This document shows, piece by piece, positions 1 through 8,433 of a DNA stretch of 64,000 nucleotides. The stretch lies in contig NZ_CP012981.1 in the NCBI RefSeq assembly GCF_001411495.1, positions 2,170,001 to 2,234,000 of the forward strand, in the 5' to 3' direction. Every line of letters starts with the position of its first letter. The first letter of the stretch is position 1. A program made the translations under genes and the position numbers. The stretch is from Burkholderia cepacia ATCC 25416 (GTDB lineage Bacteria > Pseudomonadota > Gammaproteobacteria > Burkholderiales > Burkholderiaceae). The notes under the pieces are model-generated. The model did no database searches and was not told the origin of the DNA. It saw only the letters and a list, made by a program, of their open reading frames with translations.

Positions 1-531
1 AAGCTCACGCCGCTGCCGCTGCTGATCCGCGCGATGGTGATCGCGTTGCGCGACTTTCCGCAGATCAACGCGCGTTTCGACGACGAAGCGGGGGTCGTCA
101 CGCGCTATGGCGCGGTGCACATGGGCGTCGCGACGCAGACGGACAGCGGCCTCACGGTGCCGGTGCTGCGTCACGCGGAAGCGAAGGACGTGTGGTCGAT
201 TTCCGCCGAGATCGCGCGGCTCGCCGACGCGGTGCGCACGAACCGCGCGCAGCGCGACGAACTGAGCGGCTCGACGATCACGATTTCGAGCCTCGGCGCG
301 CTCGGCGGCATCGTGTCGACGCCGGTCATCAATCATCCCGAGGTCGGCATCGTCGGCGTGAACCGGATCGTCGAGCGGCCGATGATCCGCGACGGCGCGG
401 TCGTCGCACGCAAGATGATGAACCTGTCGTCGTCGTTCGACCATCGTGTCGTCGACGGCGCGGACGCGGCCGAATTCATTCAGGCGGTGCGCGCGGTGCT
501 CGAACGCCCGGCACTGCTATTCGTGGAGTGA
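1..531 (+). CDS. bkdB: Branched-chain 2-oxoacid dehydrogenase E2, C-terminal part (5' end outside window)
   Basis: The reading frame is open from the first base, so this is the last 176 residues of a dihydrolipoamide acyltransferase (E2). It is the trimer-forming catalytic domain, which moves the acyl group from lipoamide to CoA. The family's active-site motif HxxxDG is visible as DHRVVDG close to the C-terminus, preceded by the typical SSSF segment, and the fold's [11 protein letters not shown] strand is also present. The lipoyl and E1/E3-binding domains lie upstream of the window. The gene is followed after 5 bases by a dihydrolipoamide dehydrogenase gene, the usual E2-E3 order. Branched-chain specificity is inferred from sequence style; an acetoin or pyruvate dehydrogenase E2 is the alternative. 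Confidence 0.85.
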   Translation, partial: KLTPLPLLIRAMVIALRDFPQINARFDDEAGVVTRYGAVHMGVATQTDSGLTVPVLRHAEAKDVWSISAEIARLADAVRTNRAQRDELSGSTITISSLGALGGIVSTPVINHPEVGIVGVNRIVERPMIRDGAVVARKMMNLSSSFDHRVVDGADAAEFIQAVRAVLERPALLFVE

Positions 532-536
532 GCGCA

Positions 537-1928
537 ATGAAGAACGAACACACCACGCTACTGGTGATCGGCGGTGGCCCGGGTGGCTACGTCGCTGCGA
601 TTCGCGCCGGCCAGCTCGGCATCCCGACCGTGCTCGTCGAGCGCGACCGCCTCGGCGGCACGTGCCTGAACATCGGCTGCATTCCGTCGAAGGCGCTGAT
701 CCACGTGGCCGACGCATTCGAACAGGCGCGCGGCCATGCAGGCGAGGGCGCGCTCGGGATTCGCGTGCGCACGCCCGAGATCGACATCGCGAAAAGTGTC
801 GCATGGAAGGACGGTATCGTCGACCGGCTGACGCGCGGCGTCGGCGCGCTGCTCAAGAAGAACGGCGTGCGCGTGTTGCACGGAGACGCACAGGTGGTCG
901 ACGGCAAGACCGTCGACGTCGTCGCCGGCGGCCACACGACGCGAATCAGCTGCGAGCACCTGCTGCTCGCGACCGGTTCCGAACCGGTCGCGCTGCCGTC
1001 GATGCCGTTCGGCGGGCATGTCGTGTCGTCCACCGAGGCACTGTCGCCCACGACCCTGCCGAAGCGGCTGGTCGTCGTCGGGGCCGGGTACATCGGGCTC
1101 GAACTCGGGATCGTCTATCGCAAGCTCGGCGTCGACGTGAGTGTCGTCGAAGCGGCGGAGCGCGTGTTGCCCGCGTACGATGCCGAACTCGCGCGGCCGG
1201 TTGCCGATTCGCTCGCGCGGCTCGGCGTGCGGCTGCTGCTCGGCCACAAGGTGCTCGGCCTCGCCGAGCACGGCGCGGTGCGCGTGCAGGCCGCCGACGG
1301 CGCGGAGCAGACGCTGCCGGCCGATCGCGTGCTGGTTGCGGTTGGCCGCCGGCCGCGCGTCGACGGCTTCGGGCTCGAGTCGTTGCCGCTCGATCGCAAC
1401 GGCCGCGCGCTCTGGATCGACGACGAATGCCGGACGTCGATGCGCAACGTCTGGGCGATCGGCGACGTGGCCGGCGAGCCGATGCTCGCGCATCGCGCGA
1501 TGGCGCAGGGCGAGATGGTGGCCGAGCTGATCGCCGGGAAGCGCCGCAAGTTCATGCCCGCATCGATCCCGGCCGTGTGCTTCACCGATCCGGAGATCGT
1601 CACGGCCGGCTGGTCGCCGGACGACGCGCGGGCGGCCGGTGTCGATTGCGTGAGCGCGTCGTTCCCGTTCGCGGCGAACGGGCGCGCGATGACGCTGCAG
1701 GCAACCGACGGCTTCGTGCGCGTGGTCGCGCGGCGCGACAACCACCTGATCGTCGGCTGGCAAGCGGTCGGGCGCGGCGTGTCGGAGCTGGCGGCGGCGT
1801 TCTCGCAGTCGCTGGAGATGGGCGCGCGGCTGGAGGACATCGGCGGCACGATCCATGCGCATCCGACGCTGGGTGAAGCACTGCAGGAGGCCGCGCTGCG
1901 TGCGCTCGGGCATGCGTTGCATGTCTGA
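537..1928 (+). CDS. lpdA: Dihydrolipoamide dehydrogenase (E3)
   Basis: This 463-residue flavoprotein reoxidises the dihydrolipoyl group of the upstream E2 with NAD+. The FAD-binding GGGPGG motif is at residues 12-17, the redox disulphide is Cys43/Cys48 in the GGTCLNIGC context, a second dinucleotide motif (VGAGYIGLE) lies near residue 180, and the C-terminal catalytic His442 and Glu447 sit in HAHPTLGEA. All key residues are intact and the length is normal for the family. The ATG at 537 is chosen because it gives the canonical N-terminus 5 bases after the E2 stop; longer upstream starts would overlap E2. It is the last gene of its operon, because a strong terminator follows at 1948-1982. It probably serves the branched-chain complex (lpdV type). 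Confidence 0.95.
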   Translation: MKNEHTTLLVIGGGPGGYVAAIRAGQLGIPTVLVERDRLGGTCLNIGCIPSKALIHVADAFEQARGHAGEGALGIRVRTPEIDIAKSVAWKDGIVDRLTRGVGALLKKNGVRVLHGDAQVVDGKTVDVVAGGHTTRISCEHLLLATGSEPVALPSMPFGGHVVSSTEALSPTTLPKRLVVVGAGYIGLELGIVYRKLGVDVSVVEAAERVLPAYDAELARPVADSLARLGVRLLLGHKVLGLAEHGAVRVQAADGAEQTLPADRVLVAVGRRPRVDGFGLESLPLDRNGRALWIDDECRTSMRNVWAIGDVAGEPMLAHRAMAQGEMVAELIAGKRRKFMPASIPAVCFTDPEIVTAGWSPDDARAAGVDCVSASFPFAANGRAMTLQATDGFVRVVARRDNHLIVGWQAVGRGVSELAAAFSQSLEMGARLEDIGGTIHAHPTLGEALQEAALRALGHALHV

Positions 1929-1947
1929 GGGGCGGGTGTGACAGGGG

Positions 1948-1982
1948 GCCGCCGGTGCGCAGCGTGCGCACCGGCGGCTTTT
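1948..1982 (+). terminator. Rho-independent terminator after lpdA
   Basis: A perfect 13-bp G+C-rich stem (1948-1960 with 1966-1978) closes a 5-base loop and is followed by four T residues. It ends the E2-E3 operon. Confidence 0.85.
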
Positions 1983-2023
1983 CGTTTGAGGCGCCGGCTT
2001 CCGCGCTAGCGCTTGCGCCTTCG

Positions 2024-2170
2024 TCATGACGGCGCGCGCAGGTCGACGTGAGGCGCCGTCACGTCGCGACATAACGCATCGATCGCATCGACCATCTGCG
2101 ACAGCCAGGGCTGTTCGAGTGGATAGCGGCCCGCGTTCTCCAGCTTCGTCACCTGGGCGGCTGTCGATCA
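2024..2170 (-). pseudogene. Possible C-terminal fragment of an XRE-type regulator
   Basis: On the minus strand about 48 codons are open up to a TGA at 2026-2024. Their translation contains QVTKLENAGRYP followed by QMVDAIDAL, a pattern resembling the recognition helix and following helix of XRE-family helix-turn-helix proteins. An in-frame stop lies just upstream, and no start region or ribosome site is visible. I read this as a decayed remnant. The similarity is by eye only and could be fortuitous. Confidence 0.3.
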
Positions 2171-2268
2171 AGGAAATCACGCAGGAACCGGGATTCGGCG
2201 ACATGTCGTCGTTCTCGCAGGCATACGAGCGCTGGAGCGTGTCGCGACACGAGACGGCCGGGTCGTAG
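2155..2268 (+). pseudogene. Remnant of the C-terminal helix-turn-helix of an AraC-family regulator
   Basis: The plus-strand frame ending with TAG at 2266-2268 reads SIKEITQEPGFGDMSSFSQAYERWS, cut here into its two motifs: SIKEI..GFGD and SSFSQAYERW. That is the signature of the second helix-turn-helix of AraC/XylS proteins, where F-x-R-A-F-K-R-W is usual. Upstream codons do not continue the domain, so only about 35 residues of a roughly 300-residue protein survive. It abuts an opposite-strand fragment, which suggests a past deletion or recombination joint. Confidence 0.5.
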
Positions 2269-2595
2269 CGCACGCCCGCATCATGTTCGAAAGACAGCGA
2301 AAAATGAACGTTCTCTTTTTCATTGGCCGCGTCATTTGTCGTATCAATGTCGAATAAATATCAATATCGAGCGCTTTGATGCGATAAAAATCTCGAATGT
2401 GCGCGGAACCGAAGCGTCGACGAAGCCTAGCGGGAGTCGTGCCGCGTCAAGTCAGAGACAGGAAATGAGCACGGCCTGTAACTTTTCGAGATGTTGGGCG
2501 CTTGTCGGTGCCGAGTTGGCCGACGATCATGTGGGAAGCCGGAAACCGGGGCGTTCCCGCTCCGCCAACGCAGGCTCCACACGGAAGAACCGGAC

Positions 2596-3225
2596 ATGAA
2601 ATTGCTGCTCGTCGGCGCGACCGGACTCGTCGGGCGTCACGTCCTCGAAGTCGCGCTCGCCGATGCGCGGGTCGATCAGGTGATCGTCCTCGCGCGCCGC
2701 CCGTTGTCGCCGCACCCGAAGATGCGCGCGCTCGAGGTCGATTTCGATCATCTGCCCGACGCGGCCGATTGGTGGCATGCCGATGCCGTGATCTGCACGC
2801 TCGGCACCACGATGCGGGCCGCCGGCTCGAAGGCGGCGTTCCGGCGCGTCGACCACGACTATCCGCTCGCGGTCGCGCGGCTCGCGCACCGCCACGGCAC
2901 CCCGGCCTACGTCCTGAATTCCGCACTCGGTGCGGACCCGGCATCGAGCATCTTCTACAACCGCGTGAAGGGCGAGGTCGAGCAGGCGCTCGCCGGCGTC
3001 GGGTTCGCGTCGCTCACGTATGTGCGGCCCGGGCTGATCGGCGGCAGCCGCGACGAATTCAGGCTCGGCGAGCGGCTGCTGGTGTTCGCGTTGAACGCGG
3101 CCCGCCCCGTGTTGCCGGCGAAGTGGCGCGTGAATCCCGCGTCGCGGATTGCCCGCGCGCTGCTCGACGCGGCGATCGACGCGCGGCCGGGCGTGCAGGT
3201 CATCGCGTCCGACCGGCTCGCCTGA
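2596..3225 (+). CDS. NAD(P)-binding Rossmann-fold oxidoreductase (NAD-dependent epimerase-like)
   Basis: A 209-residue protein with an N-terminal nucleotide-binding motif GATGLVG (residues 7-13) typical of atypical short-chain dehydrogenases of the HTATIP2/YwnB kind. A YxxxK-like catalytic pair is present as FYNRVKGEVE, and RPGLIGG matches the region after it. Substrate unknown. The ATG at 2596 is preferred because the motif then starts at residue 6, as in the family; the frame is open further upstream but encodes nothing recognisable. It stands alone, convergent with the LysR gene that follows. Confidence 0.8.
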   Translation: MKLLLVGATGLVGRHVLEVALADARVDQVIVLARRPLSPHPKMRALEVDFDHLPDAADWWHADAVICTLGTTMRAAGSKAAFRRVDHDYPLAVARLAHRHGTPAYVLNSALGADPASSIFYNRVKGEVEQALAGVGFASLTYVRPGLIGGSRDEFRLGERLLVFALNAARPVLPAKWRVNPASRIARALLDAAIDARPGVQVIASDRLA

Positions 3226-3249
3226 CGCGCAACGGGCGGCGCGCGCCGG

Positions 3250-4167
3250 TCACGGGCCCGCGAAGCCGTCGAGCTCGCCGAACTGTTCGGCGAGCGCCGC
3301 CGTGAACGCTTCCAGCGCTTCGCTGCCGTCGCAGTTGCGCGGCGTCGCGAGCTGGAATTCGACCGTATGGCTCAGCTTGCTCGCGAGCAGCCGGCGCATC
3401 TTCCCGGCGGCGACCCACGGTGCTGCGACATGGTCGGGCAGGAAGCCGACGTGCGCGCCGGACAGGATGAAGATCACGTCCGCGTCGACGTTTTCGGAGA
3501 ACGCGGTCGGCTGCGCGTTGCGCAGCGCCGCACCCGACGTGTTCGTCTTGTAGAGCCGCGCGACGTTGCTCGCGCCCGCGATGTCGTTGACCGACACGGT
3601 CTTTTTCGCAAACAGCGGATGCCGGGCGCCGCAGTGCAGCGACTGGTGTTCGACGAACAGCGGCGTGTAGTGCAGGCCGGCCTGGTGGCCGGAAAAATAG
3701 CCGATCGCGAGCTGCAGTTCGCTTTTCAGCAGCCGGCGTTCCAGCTCGTCGGGCGGTACCGCGACCATCTCGATCAGCACGTCCGGCGCCCGTTCGCGAA
3801 AGCGGCCGACACCCGCCGCGATCGATTCGACGACGTCCGGCGCCAGTCGCTCGGACAGCCCGATACGCAGCTCGCCAAGCAACGTGCCCGACACGTGCTG
3901 CGTATCGCGCGTGAACACGTCCATCGCGTGCAGGAGCCGCCGCGTCGACTGCAGCACGCGTTCGCCCTTCGGCGTCAGCCGGAAGCCGCTCTTGCCGCGA
4001 TCGCACAGCCGGAACCCGAGACGCGTCTCGAGCTTGGCCATCTGCGTGCTGATGGTCGAGGGCGCCATGCCGAGCGTGCCTTGCGCGGCGCTGAAGCCGC
4101 CGCTTTCGACGATCGTCAGAAAGAGCCGCAGCAGCTGCACATCCATGTCTCTCAATCGGGTCAGCAT
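3250..4167 (-). CDS. LysR-family regulator, probably of agmatinase
   Basis: A 305-residue LysR-type regulator. The N-terminal winged helix-turn-helix occupies about residues 8-66 (SGGFSAAQGTLGMAPSTISTQM region); the rest is the periplasmic-binding-like effector domain. It is divergent from the agmatinase gene with 127 bases between them, the classical arrangement for a LysR activator and its target; LysR regulators of ureohydrolases are known in Pseudomonas. A second ATG seven codons in (at 4146) is an equally likely start, since neither has a clear ribosome site. The inducer is unknown; agmatine or a guanidino compound would be the first guess. Confidence 0.85.
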   Translation of the reverse strand: MLTRLRDMDVQLLRLFLTIVESGGFSAAQGTLGMAPSTISTQMAKLETRLGFRLCDRGKSGFRLTPKGERVLQSTRRLLHAMDVFTRDTQHVSGTLLGELRIGLSERLAPDVVESIAAGVGRFRERAPDVLIEMVAVPPDELERRLLKSELQLAIGYFSGHQAGLHYTPLFVEHQSLHCGARHPLFAKKTVSVNDIAGASNVARLYKTNTSGAALRNAQPTAFSENVDADVIFILSGAHVGFLPDHVAAPWVAAGKMRRLLASKLSHTVEFQLATPRNCDGSEALEAFTAALAEQFGELDGFAGP

Positions 4168-4294
4168 GGCGATACGTCGCGTTTTGTGAAGTCGGCTTAT
4201 GTTAGTTCATATTTTTCGTCGGATGCCGGGGCGGCAGAATCGGGCACGAGGTCGCCAGCCGCGCGGCCGTCCCCCTTCAGACAGGAAGCCGACG

Positions 4295-5260
4295 ATGAGC
4301 CAGAACGATTTCGCATTCACGCGCGACAGCCTCTACGGCACGCAGGCCGAGCCGACCTTCGCGGGCGCGACGAGCTTCATGCGCCGGCGTTTCAGCCGCG
4401 AGCTCGACGGCGTCGATCTCGCGATCACGGGCGTGCCGTTCGATTCCGCCGCATCGCACCGGCCCGGCACGCGCTTCGGCCCGCGCGGGTTGCGGATCGC
4501 GTCGACGGGCATCGCGTGGGAGCGCCCGTGGCCGTGGTCGTTCGATCCGTTCGACGTGCTGGCCGCGGTCGACTACGGCGATTGCGCGTTCGATCTCGGG
4601 CAGCCCGAATCGGTGCCGGGCGCGATCGAGCGGCATGCCGACGGAATCCTCGCGCGCGGCTGCGCGATGCTGACGCTCGGCGGCGATCACTTCATCACGT
4701 ATCCGCTGCTGAAGGCGCACGCGAAAGTGCACGGGCCGCTGTCGCTCGTGCATTTCGATGCGCACACCGACACGTGGCCCGATCGCGACGTCAAGCGCAT
4801 CGATCACGGGACGATGTTCTATCACGCGGCGCGGGAAGGATGGGTCGTGCCCGGACGGTCGGCCCAGGTCGGCATCCGGACGACCAACGACGCGCCGATG
4901 GGCTTCGACATCCAGGATGCGCGCCACGTGCATGCGTCGACGCCCGCCGCGATCGCCGCGCGCATTCGCGACCGGGTCGGCGATCATCCCGTGTACCTGA
5001 CGTTCGACATCGACTGCCTCGATCCCGCGTTCGCGCCGGGCACGGGGACGCCGGTTTCGGGCGGGCTGTCGAGCCATCAGGCGTTCGAGATCCTGCGTCA
5101 CCTGGAGGGCATCAACCTGGTCGGCATGGACGTGGTCGAAGTGTCGCCGCCGTATGATCATGCGGAAATCACGTCGCTGGCCGGGGCGACGATCGCGCTG
5201 GAGCTGATCTGCCTGTATGCGTCGCGCCGGCGCACCACGGAAAAATCGAACGATGACTGA
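4295..5260 (+). CDS. speB: Agmatinase (ureohydrolase)
   Basis: A 321-residue ureohydrolase that should hydrolyse agmatine to putrescine and urea. The binuclear manganese site is complete: GGDH, DAHTD and the long TFDIDCLDPAFAPGTGTP block, all as in Escherichia coli SpeB, and ITGVPFD and GMDVVEV also match. Close likeness to SpeB over its whole length favours agmatinase over guanidinobutyrase or arginase, but substrate choice in this family is hard to read from sequence. The ATG at 4295 follows a GGAAG-like ribosome site. Its stop overlaps the start of the acetyltransferase gene by 8 bases, so the two are translationally coupled. Divergent LysR gene upstream. Confidence 0.9.
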   Translation: MSQNDFAFTRDSLYGTQAEPTFAGATSFMRRRFSRELDGVDLAITGVPFDSAASHRPGTRFGPRGLRIASTGIAWERPWPWSFDPFDVLAAVDYGDCAFDLGQPESVPGAIERHADGILARGCAMLTLGGDHFITYPLLKAHAKVHGPLSLVHFDAHTDTWPDRDVKRIDHGTMFYHAAREGWVVPGRSAQVGIRTTNDAPMGFDIQDARHVHASTPAAIAARIRDRVGDHPVYLTFDIDCLDPAFAPGTGTPVSGGLSSHQAFEILRHLEGINLVGMDVVEVSPPYDHAEITSLAGATIALELICLYASRRRTTEKSNDD

Positions 5261-5717
5261 ACTCACCTGGCGCGAGGCCGTTCCCGACGATGCGGCCGCG
5301 TGCATCGAACTGCGCGGCAAGACGCGCGAGAACGCATTCACCGACGCGCAGTTGCGCGACCTCGGCATCACCGTCGAAAGCTGGGGCGACGGCATCCGGG
5401 ACGGCCTGGTCTCGGGCCGGGTCTGCTGCGCGAACGGGCGCATGGTCGGCTACTGCTTCGGCGACACCGGATCGGGCGAGATCGTCGTGCTCGCGATCCT
5501 GCCCGAATACGAGGGGGCGGGGATCGGCAAGCGGCTGCTGCTGCAGGTGATCGACACGTTCGCCGCGAACGGTTTCACGTCGCTGTTTCTCGGGTGCTCG
5601 ACCGATCCGACGTCGCGCTCGTACGGCTTCTACCGGCATCTGGGCTGGACGCCGACGGGCACGCTCGACGCCGCCGGCGACGAAATCCTGACGCTGCGGA
5701 TCGCGCGGCACGCATGA
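5253..5717 (+). CDS. GNAT-family N-acetyltransferase
   Basis: A 154-residue single-domain Gcn5-related acetyltransferase. The acetyl-CoA pyrophosphate loop is visible as EYEGAGIGKRLL (motif Q/R-x-x-G-x-G/A), followed by the expected SRSYGFYRHLGW segment near the C-terminus. It starts inside the last codons of speB (ATGACTGA overlap), so it belongs to the same transcript. An acetyltransferase next to agmatinase might act on putrescine or agmatine, but its substrate cannot be read from the sequence; many such neighbours acetylate something unrelated. Confidence 0.85.
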   Translation: MTELTWREAVPDDAAACIELRGKTRENAFTDAQLRDLGITVESWGDGIRDGLVSGRVCCANGRMVGYCFGDTGSGEIVVLAILPEYEGAGIGKRLLLQVIDTFAANGFTSLFLGCSTDPTSRSYGFYRHLGWTPTGTLDAAGDEILTLRIARHA

Positions 5718-5861
5718 CGGCAAGCGGCGGAGGCGCCAGGCGCTTTGTCGATTCGTCGATCCGTCGCTTCGTAAAACTGTTTCGTCATACCAAGCGATCG
5801 CGTGACCGCGGCGCCTGCGCTGACCTACGATGGAGACATCGCTTCCACCGTCCACCGAGCC

Positions 5862-6539
5862 GTGTGCACCCACTACCGCGCTCCCGATGAAGACCCGGGC
5901 ATCAGCGAACTGAAGATCGGGTTCGGCGACCTGTTCCGCCGCGACCCCTGGGCACCCGACGTGTATCCCGACTACGCGGCGCCGGTCGCGCGCGCCGACG
6001 GCGACGGCCTCGAGGTCGTCGCGGCCGTGTTCGGTTTCTGGCCGAAATTCATGCAGCCCGAGCGGGTCGACGAGAACGGTCGAAAAAGAAAGAAACTCGA
6101 TACGGTGAACGCGCGGGCGGAAACGGTCGGCTCGTCGCGGCTCTACGGCACTGCGTGGCGCAACGGCCAGCGCTGCCTGATCCCGGTGCGCTGGATCGTC
6201 GAGCCCTGTTACGAAACCGGTCGCAACGTGTGGCACCGGATCGGCGTCGCCGGCTGGCAACCGTGCTGCGTCGCCGGCATCTGGCGGCGCTACGAAGGCG
6301 CCGACGGCCGCGAACGCGTGGGCATGGCGATGCTCACGGTCAACGCCGACGCGCACCCGCTGTTCGCACGGATGCATCGGCCCGGCGAAGAGAAGCGGGG
6401 CGTCGTGATCCTGCGCCGCGACGATTACGACGAGTGGCTGCACGTGCGCGACATCGAGGCAGCCCGGCGCATGCTGACCGTGCTCCCGGCCGCCGACATG
6501 ACGGCCGAACCCGATCAGGCATCGCCCGCGCGCATCTGA
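5862..6539 (+). CDS. SRAP domain protein (HMCES/YedK-like abasic-site sensor)
   Basis: A SOS-response-associated peptidase-like protein, 225 residues from the GTG at 5862. Family members form a thiazolidine crosslink to abasic sites in single-stranded DNA through an N-terminal cysteine exposed by removal of the initiator methionine. The GTG is chosen because the next codon is that cysteine (M-C-T-H-Y-R-A-P); a start 60 bases earlier is open but would bury the cysteine. Other active-site residues fit: Asn83 in NARAET, Glu114 after RCLIP, and His172 in RMHRP. The WIVEPCYE stretch replaces the common GFYEW. No good ribosome site precedes this GTG. It stands alone. Confidence 0.85.
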   Translation: MCTHYRAPDEDPGISELKIGFGDLFRRDPWAPDVYPDYAAPVARADGDGLEVVAAVFGFWPKFMQPERVDENGRKRKKLDTVNARAETVGSSRLYGTAWRNGQRCLIPVRWIVEPCYETGRNVWHRIGVAGWQPCCVAGIWRRYEGADGRERVGMAMLTVNADAHPLFARMHRPGEEKRGVVILRRDDYDEWLHVRDIEAARRMLTVLPAADMTAEPDQASPARI

Positions 6540-6571
6540 GCTTTCATTATTCCGACGTCTTGCTTTCGACA

Positions 6572-6608
6572 AAATCGTCCGAACGTGGGCCGATTGTTCG
6601 GACGATTT
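6572..6608. terminator. 13-bp inverted repeat after the SRAP gene
   Basis: Arms 6572-6584 and 6596-6608 are exact complements (AAATCGTCCGAAC and its reverse) around an 11-base spacer. There is no long T run, so it may be a weak bidirectional terminator or an operator for the downstream permease. A shorter hairpin with the same GGACGA/TCGTCC arms appears near 63750. Confidence 0.45.
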
Positions 6609-6650
6609 CGAAAATCGGCCGATACCGGGTAATCACCGATATCTCGCAAG

Positions 6651-6662
6651 TTGTATATACAA
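6651..6662. promoter_or_regulatory. Perfect 12-bp palindrome TTGTATATACAA
   Basis: This exact palindrome lies about 180 bases before the permease start. It looks like the operators bound by GntR-family (FadR/FCD) regulators, whose sites are commonly of the form TTGT-n-ACAA. No GntR gene is in the window, so the regulator would act from elsewhere. Confidence 0.5.
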
Positions 6663-6842
6663 GATCATCCGCTGGCAATGTCGGCACACGTCGTGCCGCT
6701 TGCGCGCCAGCGCGCAAACCGTGCGTGCGTGGCGCATGCCGGCGATCCACGGCGCCCCGCACCCGCAGAGCCGAAAGGGCGGCTCGCAGCTTCCCGTCTT
6801 GTTCGAACCATTTGTGATCCTGAGTATTTTGGAGATTTGCCC

Positions 6843-8273
6843 GTGTCTACGAATCCCAGTGGAAAAGCCGGCGGCCTGATCGAAGTCCGATCGATCGACT
6901 TCATTCCCGACGCCGAGCGCCACGGCGGCCTGCTGAGCCAGTTCACCCTGTGGCTGTCGGCCAACCTGCAGATCACGGCCATCGTCACGGGCGCGCTCGC
7001 CGTCGTGCTCGGCGGCGACGTGTTCTGGTCGCTGGTCGCGCTGCTGCTCGGCCAGTTCGTCGGCGGCGCGGTGATGGCGCTGCACGGCGCGCAGGGGCCG
7101 CAGCTCGGGTTGCCGCAGATGATCTCGAGCCGCGTGCAGTTCGGCGTCTATGGCGCGATGATCCCGATCGTGCTCGTGTGCCTGATGTACATCGGCTTTT
7201 CCGCCAGCGGTTCGGTACTGGCCGGGCAGGCTGTCGCGCAGCTGCTGCACGTCGACGACGCGGCCGGCATCCTGCTGTTCGCGGCCGTGATCGTCGTGCT
7301 GACCGTGTTCGGTTATCGCGCGATCCATGCCGTCGGCCGGGTCGCGAGCGTGATCGGCATCGCCGCGTTCGTCTACATGTTCACGCAGCTGTTCGCGAAC
7401 CACGACATCGGCGCGCTGCTCGCGAACCGGCATTTCTCGCTCGCGAGCTTCCTGCTCTCGATGTCGCTGTCCGCGTCGTGGCAGATCGCGTTCGGTCCGT
7501 ACGTCGCCGACTACTCGCGTTACCTGCCGCGCTCGACGTCGTCGGTCGCGACGTTTCTCGCGGTCGGCCTGGGCTCGGTGATCGGCGCGCAGGCGGCGAT
7601 GGTGTTCGGCGTGTTCGCGGCCGCACTGGCCGGCAGCCAGTTCGCGCACCATGAGGTGGCGTATATCGTCGGCCTCGGCTCGACCGGCGCCGTGGCCGCA
7701 CTGCTGTACTTCAGCATCGCGTTCGGCAAGGTGACGGTGACGGCGCTCAACGCATACGGCAGCTTCATGTCGATGGCGACGATCGTCAGCGGCTTCCGCG
7801 GCAAGGGCGCCGTGTCGTCGAAGAGCCGCCTCGTCTACATCTTCGGGATGATCTGCGTCTCCACGCTCATCGCGCTCGCGGGCCGCCATTCGTTCCTGAA
7901 GGAATTCACCGCGTTCATCCTGTTCCTGCTCGCGTTCTTCACGCCGTGGAGCGCGATCAACCTGGTCGACTACTACTGCTTCACGCGCTCGCGCTACGAC
8001 GTGCCGGCGCTGTCCGATCCGGACGGCCGCTACGGCCGCTGGAACGTGATGGCGATCACGATCTACGTGGTCGGCATCCTCGTGCAGTTGCCGTTCATGT
8101 CGACGCACATCTACACGGGCCCGCTCGTCGACGCGCTCGGCGGCACCGATATCTCGTGGATCCTCGGCCTGATCGTGCCGGCCGTGCTGTATTACGTGGG
8201 CGCGCGTGCGTCGCGCCGCAGCATTCCCGAACGCCTGATCCTGCCGCTCGAACGCGGCGAAGTTCACCACTGA
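6843..8273 (+). CDS. NCS1-family nucleobase (cytosine/purine-type) permease
   Basis: A 476-residue integral membrane protein with about twelve hydrophobic segments, matching the nucleobase:cation symporter-1 family (CodB, hydantoin, allantoin and purine-cytosine permeases). It should import a nucleobase or related ring compound across the inner membrane. Recognisable stretches include SASWQIAFGPYVADYSRYLP and FTPWSAINLVDYY, both usual in the family. The GTG at 6843 has a GGAG ribosome site 8 bases upstream (TTTGGAGATTTGCCC) and gives a normal N-terminus. It appears monocistronic, with no catabolic enzyme beside it, so the substrate is not inferable. Confidence 0.85.
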   Translation: MSTNPSGKAGGLIEVRSIDFIPDAERHGGLLSQFTLWLSANLQITAIVTGALAVVLGGDVFWSLVALLLGQFVGGAVMALHGAQGPQLGLPQMISSRVQFGVYGAMIPIVLVCLMYIGFSASGSVLAGQAVAQLLHVDDAAGILLFAAVIVVLTVFGYRAIHAVGRVASVIGIAAFVYMFTQLFANHDIGALLANRHFSLASFLLSMSLSASWQIAFGPYVADYSRYLPRSTSSVATFLAVGLGSVIGAQAAMVFGVFAAALAGSQFAHHEVAYIVGLGSTGAVAALLYFSIAFGKVTVTALNAYGSFMSMATIVSGFRGKGAVSSKSRLVYIFGMICVSTLIALAGRHSFLKEFTAFILFLLAFFTPWSAINLVDYYCFTRSRYDVPALSDPDGRYGRWNVMAITIYVVGILVQLPFMSTHIYTGPLVDALGGTDISWILGLIVPAVLYYVGARASRRSIPERLILPLERGEVHH

Positions 8274-8433
8274 CGACACGTCACGCGCATCGGGCCGGCC
8301 GGCTGCCGGCCTGAATGCCGCGCGAGCCGGGCGCTGCCTGCGCCGGGTTCTTCCTCACGTTTCCCTTTCGACGATGCCGGTGCGGCGCGGCTGCCGCGCG
8401 CGGTGTCGTTTCATTCTCAGGCTGTTGAATAGT

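Larger units (their letters stand above)
1929..2595. other. 667-bp gap with terminator and decayed regulator fragments
   Basis: No intact gene is visible. The left end holds the lpdA terminator. Two short coding fragments meet head to tail at about 2155 (see the two pseudogene entries). From about 2285 to 2400 the base composition becomes clearly more A+T rich than the flanks, which is compatible with foreign or relic DNA or with a promoter region for the oxidoreductase gene at 2596. Confidence 0.6.
6540..6842. other. 303-bp regulatory gap before the NCS1 permease
   Basis: The gap contains the 13-bp inverted repeat and the 12-bp palindrome listed separately. The remaining bases from about 6670 to 6830 show no gene. 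Confidence 0.6.
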
